Source: an uncultured Gammaproteobacteria bacterium
GTDB taxonomy: Bacteria; Pseudomonadota; Gammaproteobacteria; Steroidobacterales; Woeseiaceae
Length of the DNA stretch: 60,261 nucleotides
Assembly (NCBI GenBank): GCA_913063505.1
Contig: CAJXYT010000004.1
Coordinates: forward strand, 1 to 60,261
Direction: 5' to 3'
Shown here: positions 57,640 to 60,261 of the stretch, one piece after another
Numbering within the stretch: position 1 is the stretch's first letter
Layout: each line of letters opens with the position of its first letter
Translations under genes and position numbers: made by a program
The notes under the pieces: generated by a model
What the model was told of the DNA's origin: nothing
The model's input: the letters and a program-made list of their open reading frames with translations, nothing else
The model's database searches: none

Positions 57640-59178
57640 CTAGGCTCCGGCACGACTTCGAATCCAGAAGAAACCGAGTATTAAGTAGCAGATTCCCAGA
57701 ATCGTCCAATTACCGCTGTCGGCGTAAATCGTAGTGCCGCGATGGGCGCGGACGCTGGCAGTCATTACCACTGGCTTAAATTGCTTACCGATCTTCAGGA
57801 TATCACCAGTCGGACCGATGAACGCGCTGATGCCGGTATTGGTTGAGCGAATAGAATAGCGACCGACTTCCAGCGCTCGCATTCGAGCGATTTGCAGATG
57901 TTGGTGCGGTGCAATCGAATCGCCAAACCAGCCATCGTTGCTGACATTGATCAGTAAATCGGCGTCGGGAAATGCGTACAACTGCTCCGTGCCGAAGGCA
58001 TCTTCCCAGCAAATAGCTACCGCCAGATTTACACCCTTGGCTGTTTGTAGCAACGCTTGAACATTGCTCCCCGCCGTGAGATCAGCGTAAGGAAGATTCC
58101 GCAACCTCATCCATTCCCGGACGACTTCAGGAACCGGAAAATATTCGCCGAAGGGTACCAGGTGCCGCTTGTGATACGCCTGCCGCTCGTCACTCCCGAG
58201 CATCAGAACGCTGTTAAATATCTGTGCGTCAGCACTGTGCTGCATGTTGCGTTCGAGAATCCCGACCAGCACCGTTTGAGCATTTCGCTTCGCATCGCCG
58301 TCAACAATATTCAGATAATCTGCGACTTGGTCCTGCAAAGCAGGAATCGCGACTTCTGGCCATATGACTAGCTCGCTCTCAGGCACACTCAGCGTCGAGC
58401 TTCGATAAAAGTCGAGCGTCGCTTGGCGTTGTTCAGGGAGCCATTTATGCTCTTGCGGGATACCACCCTGAACGATCGTGGTACGAATCGGATCACCATA
58501 GGGTTCAGTCCAATCCACTATGCTTAGCGCGCTGCCAGCGATCCAGGGTAGGAAAATGAGCGGAACTGCGATCAGGCGTTCCCTGTTCGTAGTCATGATT
58601 GATACAAGAATTGCGGCACTACTGAACAGCAACATCATCGATACGCCGTAAACACCGAGGACAGGTGCCCACCCAGCTAGGGCTGAATCAACCTGTCCGT
58701 AACCTTGAGATAGCCATGGAAACCCAGTCAATACCCAGCCGCGCAGCCACTCCACAAAGACCCATGTTGCAGGGCCAATGAAGTACATACGCCACGGTTT
58801 ACCCTGCGAAAGGCGAGACATGACCCAGCCTGCTAACCATAGGAATGTCGCCAAGATCAACGACAAAGCCCCCATCAAAATAACTGCGATCCACAGAGCC
58901 GCATTGCCATACACATGAACGGATATGTAAATCCAATATGTGCCCGTAAGAAACAGTCCAAAGCCAAACCAGAAAAAATGCGCCGCGGCATCTTTAGGTG
59001 AAGCCGTGAGTGCGACGAACAAAAGTGGGAGTATCAGCAACGGGGCCAATAGTGACCACTCTGCAGGTGCGAATACCAAGGTCGTCGCGCTACCTATGAA
59101 GAACGCGAGCAAGCGACTTAGTCTTGGCTGATCTGAAGTCAGCGAAAACAGAAAGTCCAGATCTTTCTTATTAGCCAA
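57640..59178 (-). CDS. lnt: Apolipoprotein N-acyltransferase
   Basis: This 512-residue inner-membrane enzyme N-acylates the diacylglyceryl cysteine, the last step of lipoprotein maturation. Several N-terminal helices precede a nitrilase-like domain with the catalytic Glu in LVIWPEVAIP, Lys in AYHKRHLVPFGEYFP and Cys in LAVAICWEDAFG, and NVSNDGWFGDS-like INVSNDGWFGDS. It follows corC by 5 bases, the conserved ybeY-corC-lnt set. Confidence 0.97.
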   Translation of the reverse strand: MANKKDLDFLFSLTSDQPRLSRLLAFFIGSATTLVFAPAEWSLLAPLLILPLLFVALTASPKDAAAHFFWFGFGLFLTGTYWIYISVHVYGNAALWIAVILMGALSLILATFLWLAGWVMSRLSQGKPWRMYFIGPATWVFVEWLRGWVLTGFPWLSQGYGQVDSALAGWAPVLGVYGVSMMLLFSSAAILVSIMTTNRERLIAVPLIFLPWIAGSALSIVDWTEPYGDPIRTTIVQGGIPQEHKWLPEQRQATLDFYRSSTLSVPESELVIWPEVAIPALQDQVADYLNIVDGDAKRNAQTVLVGILERNMQHSADAQIFNSVLMLGSDERQAYHKRHLVPFGEYFPVPEVVREWMRLRNLPYADLTAGSNVQALLQTAKGVNLAVAICWEDAFGTEQLYAFPDADLLINVSNDGWFGDSIAPHQHLQIARMRALEVGRYSIRSTNTGISAFIGPTGDILKIGKQFKPVVMTASVRAHRGTTIYADSGNWTILGICYLILGFFWIRSRAGA

Positions 59179-59183
59179 TGAGA

Positions 59184-60035
59184 TCAGCCGTTGCTGCGCT
59201 GTACCCGTAACGCATCAATTCGTCGTTCATCTGCTTTGACAACGACAAAACCGAACCCACCAAACTCGACATTTTCGCCACGGCCAGGAAGCCGTCCGAG
59301 CTCATGCATTACGAGGCCGCCGATCGTATCGTATTCCTCATCGTCCAATGCACACTCAAAGTATTCATTAAAATCTTCGATACGAGTCAGCGCACGCACG
59401 GCGAAACATTCTTTGCCGTCTCGATCACCGTCCGGCCGGATGAACTCCGCTTCTTCGTGATCGTGCTCATCGTCAATTTCACCGACTATTTCTTCGAGCA
59501 CGTCTTCAATAGTCAGCAAGCCAGCAACGCCGCCGTATTCGTCGACGACAATTGCCATGTGATTGTGACTCGCACGAAACTCTTTCAAAAGGGCATTGAG
59601 TCTCTTCGATTCAGGAATAACCGACGCGGGTCGCAGTAATTTTTTGATCGTAAGATCTTTTGCCTCATCGCGGCCGTAATAGCGCAGCAAGTCTTTCGCC
59701 AGCAAAATACCAAGAACCTCATCACGATCTTCGCCAATAACGGGGAAACGTGAGTGGCCGGACTCAACGATCAACTTCATTGTCTCGTCAAAGCCATCCT
59801 CTATGTCAATCACGACCATTTGCGAACGCGGCACCATAACTTCTCGCACCTGAGTTTCAGATACTTCAAGCACGCCAGATAGCATGCTTTTCTCTTCGGC
59901 ATCGAGCTCAACATCAGACTGGATAAAGTTTTGAATTTCGTGGCGGCTCCAGGGTTCGCCCCTGATTGCTCGCATAACGCGTGAAATCAGGCCGGGTGTA
60001 CCCGAGCCGCTGGTACTTGGGGGTTTTTCGTTCAT
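59184..60035 (-). CDS. corC: CorC/YbeX CBS-domain transport or phospho-sensing protein
   Basis: This 283-residue protein has two CBS domains (about 65-125 and 130-190; VMVPRSQMVVIDIEDGFDETM, HNHMAIVVDEYGGVAGLLTIEDVLEEIVGEI). A C-terminal CorC_HlyC domain follows (GDRDGKECFAVRALTRIEDFNEYF, YDTIGGLVMHELGRLPGRGE). It is associated with Mg2+/Co2+ efflux and ribosome metabolism near ybeY. It starts 4 bases after the ybeY stop codon. Confidence 0.95.
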   Translation of the reverse strand: MNEKPPSTSGSGTPGLISRVMRAIRGEPWSRHEIQNFIQSDVELDAEEKSMLSGVLEVSETQVREVMVPRSQMVVIDIEDGFDETMKLIVESGHSRFPVIGEDRDEVLGILLAKDLLRYYGRDEAKDLTIKKLLRPASVIPESKRLNALLKEFRASHNHMAIVVDEYGGVAGLLTIEDVLEEIVGEIDDEHDHEEAEFIRPDGDRDGKECFAVRALTRIEDFNEYFECALDDEEYDTIGGLVMHELGRLPGRGENVEFGGFGFVVVKADERRIDALRVQRSNG

Positions 60036-60039
60036 AGAT

Positions 60040-60192
60040 TTAAAGTGTATCAGGTCCCCGGGGAGACTCTCTATAGGGATTCGCGATCCCGTGATTGATC
60101 ATTATCTGTATTTCCAGATTTTCCATAACGGCAGTATCGCTATCATTGATATGATCGAAGCCCAATAGATGCAACGTTCCGTGCACCAACAT
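60040..60192 (-). CDS. ybeY: Endoribonuclease YbeY, C-terminal fragment
   Basis: Not in the ORF track. The minus-strand frame entering at 60192 reads MLVHGTLHLLGFDH and continues NDSDTAVMENLEIQIM and GIANPYRES to a stop at 60040-60042. HGTLHLLGFDH is the YbeY zinc motif (HxxxHxxGxDH). YbeY matures the 16S rRNA 3' end. The 5' part is missing because the sequence turns into adapter at 60193, and the visible ATG is an internal Met. Confidence 0.93.
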   Translation of the reverse strand: MLVHGTLHLLGFDHINDSDTAVMENLEIQIMINHGIANPYRESPRGPDTL

Positions 60193-60261
60193 CTGTCTCT
60201 TATACACATCTCCGAGCCCACGAGACCGTACTAGATCTCGTATGCCGTCTTCTGCTTGAAA
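60193..60261 (+). other. Illumina Nextera adapter read-through (not genomic)
   Basis: CTGTCTCTTATACACATCT is the Nextera transposase mosaic end. It is followed by CCGAGCCCACGAGAC (read-2 adapter), CGTACTAG (an i7 index, the one I know as N702), ATCTCGTATGCCGTCTTC and TGCTTG (P7), and AAA. The order matches a Nextera library end exactly. These 69 bases are technical and should be trimmed. Confidence 0.99.

Overview
The window looks like one whole assembled contig from a free-living gammaproteobacterium, roughly half G+C. It starts inside rsmA. It ends in ybeY, where the last 69 bases are Illumina Nextera adapter and not genome. Gammaproteobacterial signatures include rsmA-apaG-apaH, ygfB/pepP/ubiH/ubiI divergent from zapA-6S RNA-ygfA, rplM-rpsI, leuS-lptE, and ybeY-corC-lnt. 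Split gcvPA/gcvPB, a Coq7-type hydroxylase, a lysine-repeat H1-like protein and an Nma111-like protease suggest a deep-branching lineage (Xanthomonadales, Steroidobacterales, Woeseiales or Chromatiales-like). The placement is inference. I found no prophage, insertion sequence, CRISPR array or rRNA. The content is mainly core chromosome with a few accessory patches.

Layout. 1-3.5 kb: rsmA(partial)-apaG-apaH (+), converging with lgt-thyA-folA (-). 3.6-9.5 kb: a DUF255 thioredoxin-fold protein, two unknown envelope proteins, and a 932-residue periplasmic HtrA/Nma111-like protein. 9.7-14.8 kb: a glycine-cleavage operon (gcvT-gcvH-gcvPA-tpx-gcvPB) behind a tandem glycine riboswitch and terminator, with a thiol peroxidase inserted. 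14.9-20.6 kb: ubiquinone hydroxylases, pepP and ygfB, opposite a coiled-coil protein, zapA, 6S RNA and ygfA. 20.9-22 kb: H1-like protein and rpiA. 22-30.5 kb: a seven-gene membrane-lipid operon (CNMT-like methyltransferase, DUF2878, DUF1295, lipocalin, COG2907 flavoprotein, DUF1365, CFA synthase), with an OmpR-family two-component system directly upstream on the same strand. 30.6-31.7 kb: rplM-rpsI-tRNA-Gln. 31.8-42 kb: coq7, rpe, djlA, purC, pmbA/darP, purEK, tldD and a nitrilase-family amidase. 42-50.7 kb: yhdP-rng-maf-rlmH-rsfS-nadD-holA-ycaR. 50.8-54.2 kb: yidD, a frameshifted sufE, cysS, hisI and a membrane protein, lying between holA and lptE. 54.6-60.2 kb: lptE, leuS, lnt, corC, ybeY.

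The best leads are the lipid operon, with a candidate response-regulator site (TACA-N6-TACA) in its promoter region next to a two-component system; the one-Cys-like Tpx embedded in the glycine-cleavage operon; the bacterial Nma111-like double protease; the half-length DarP; the single-base frameshift in sufE; and the adapter read-through at the contig end. Most of the remaining window is ordinary housekeeping DNA in tight operons with many ATGA stop/start overlaps.
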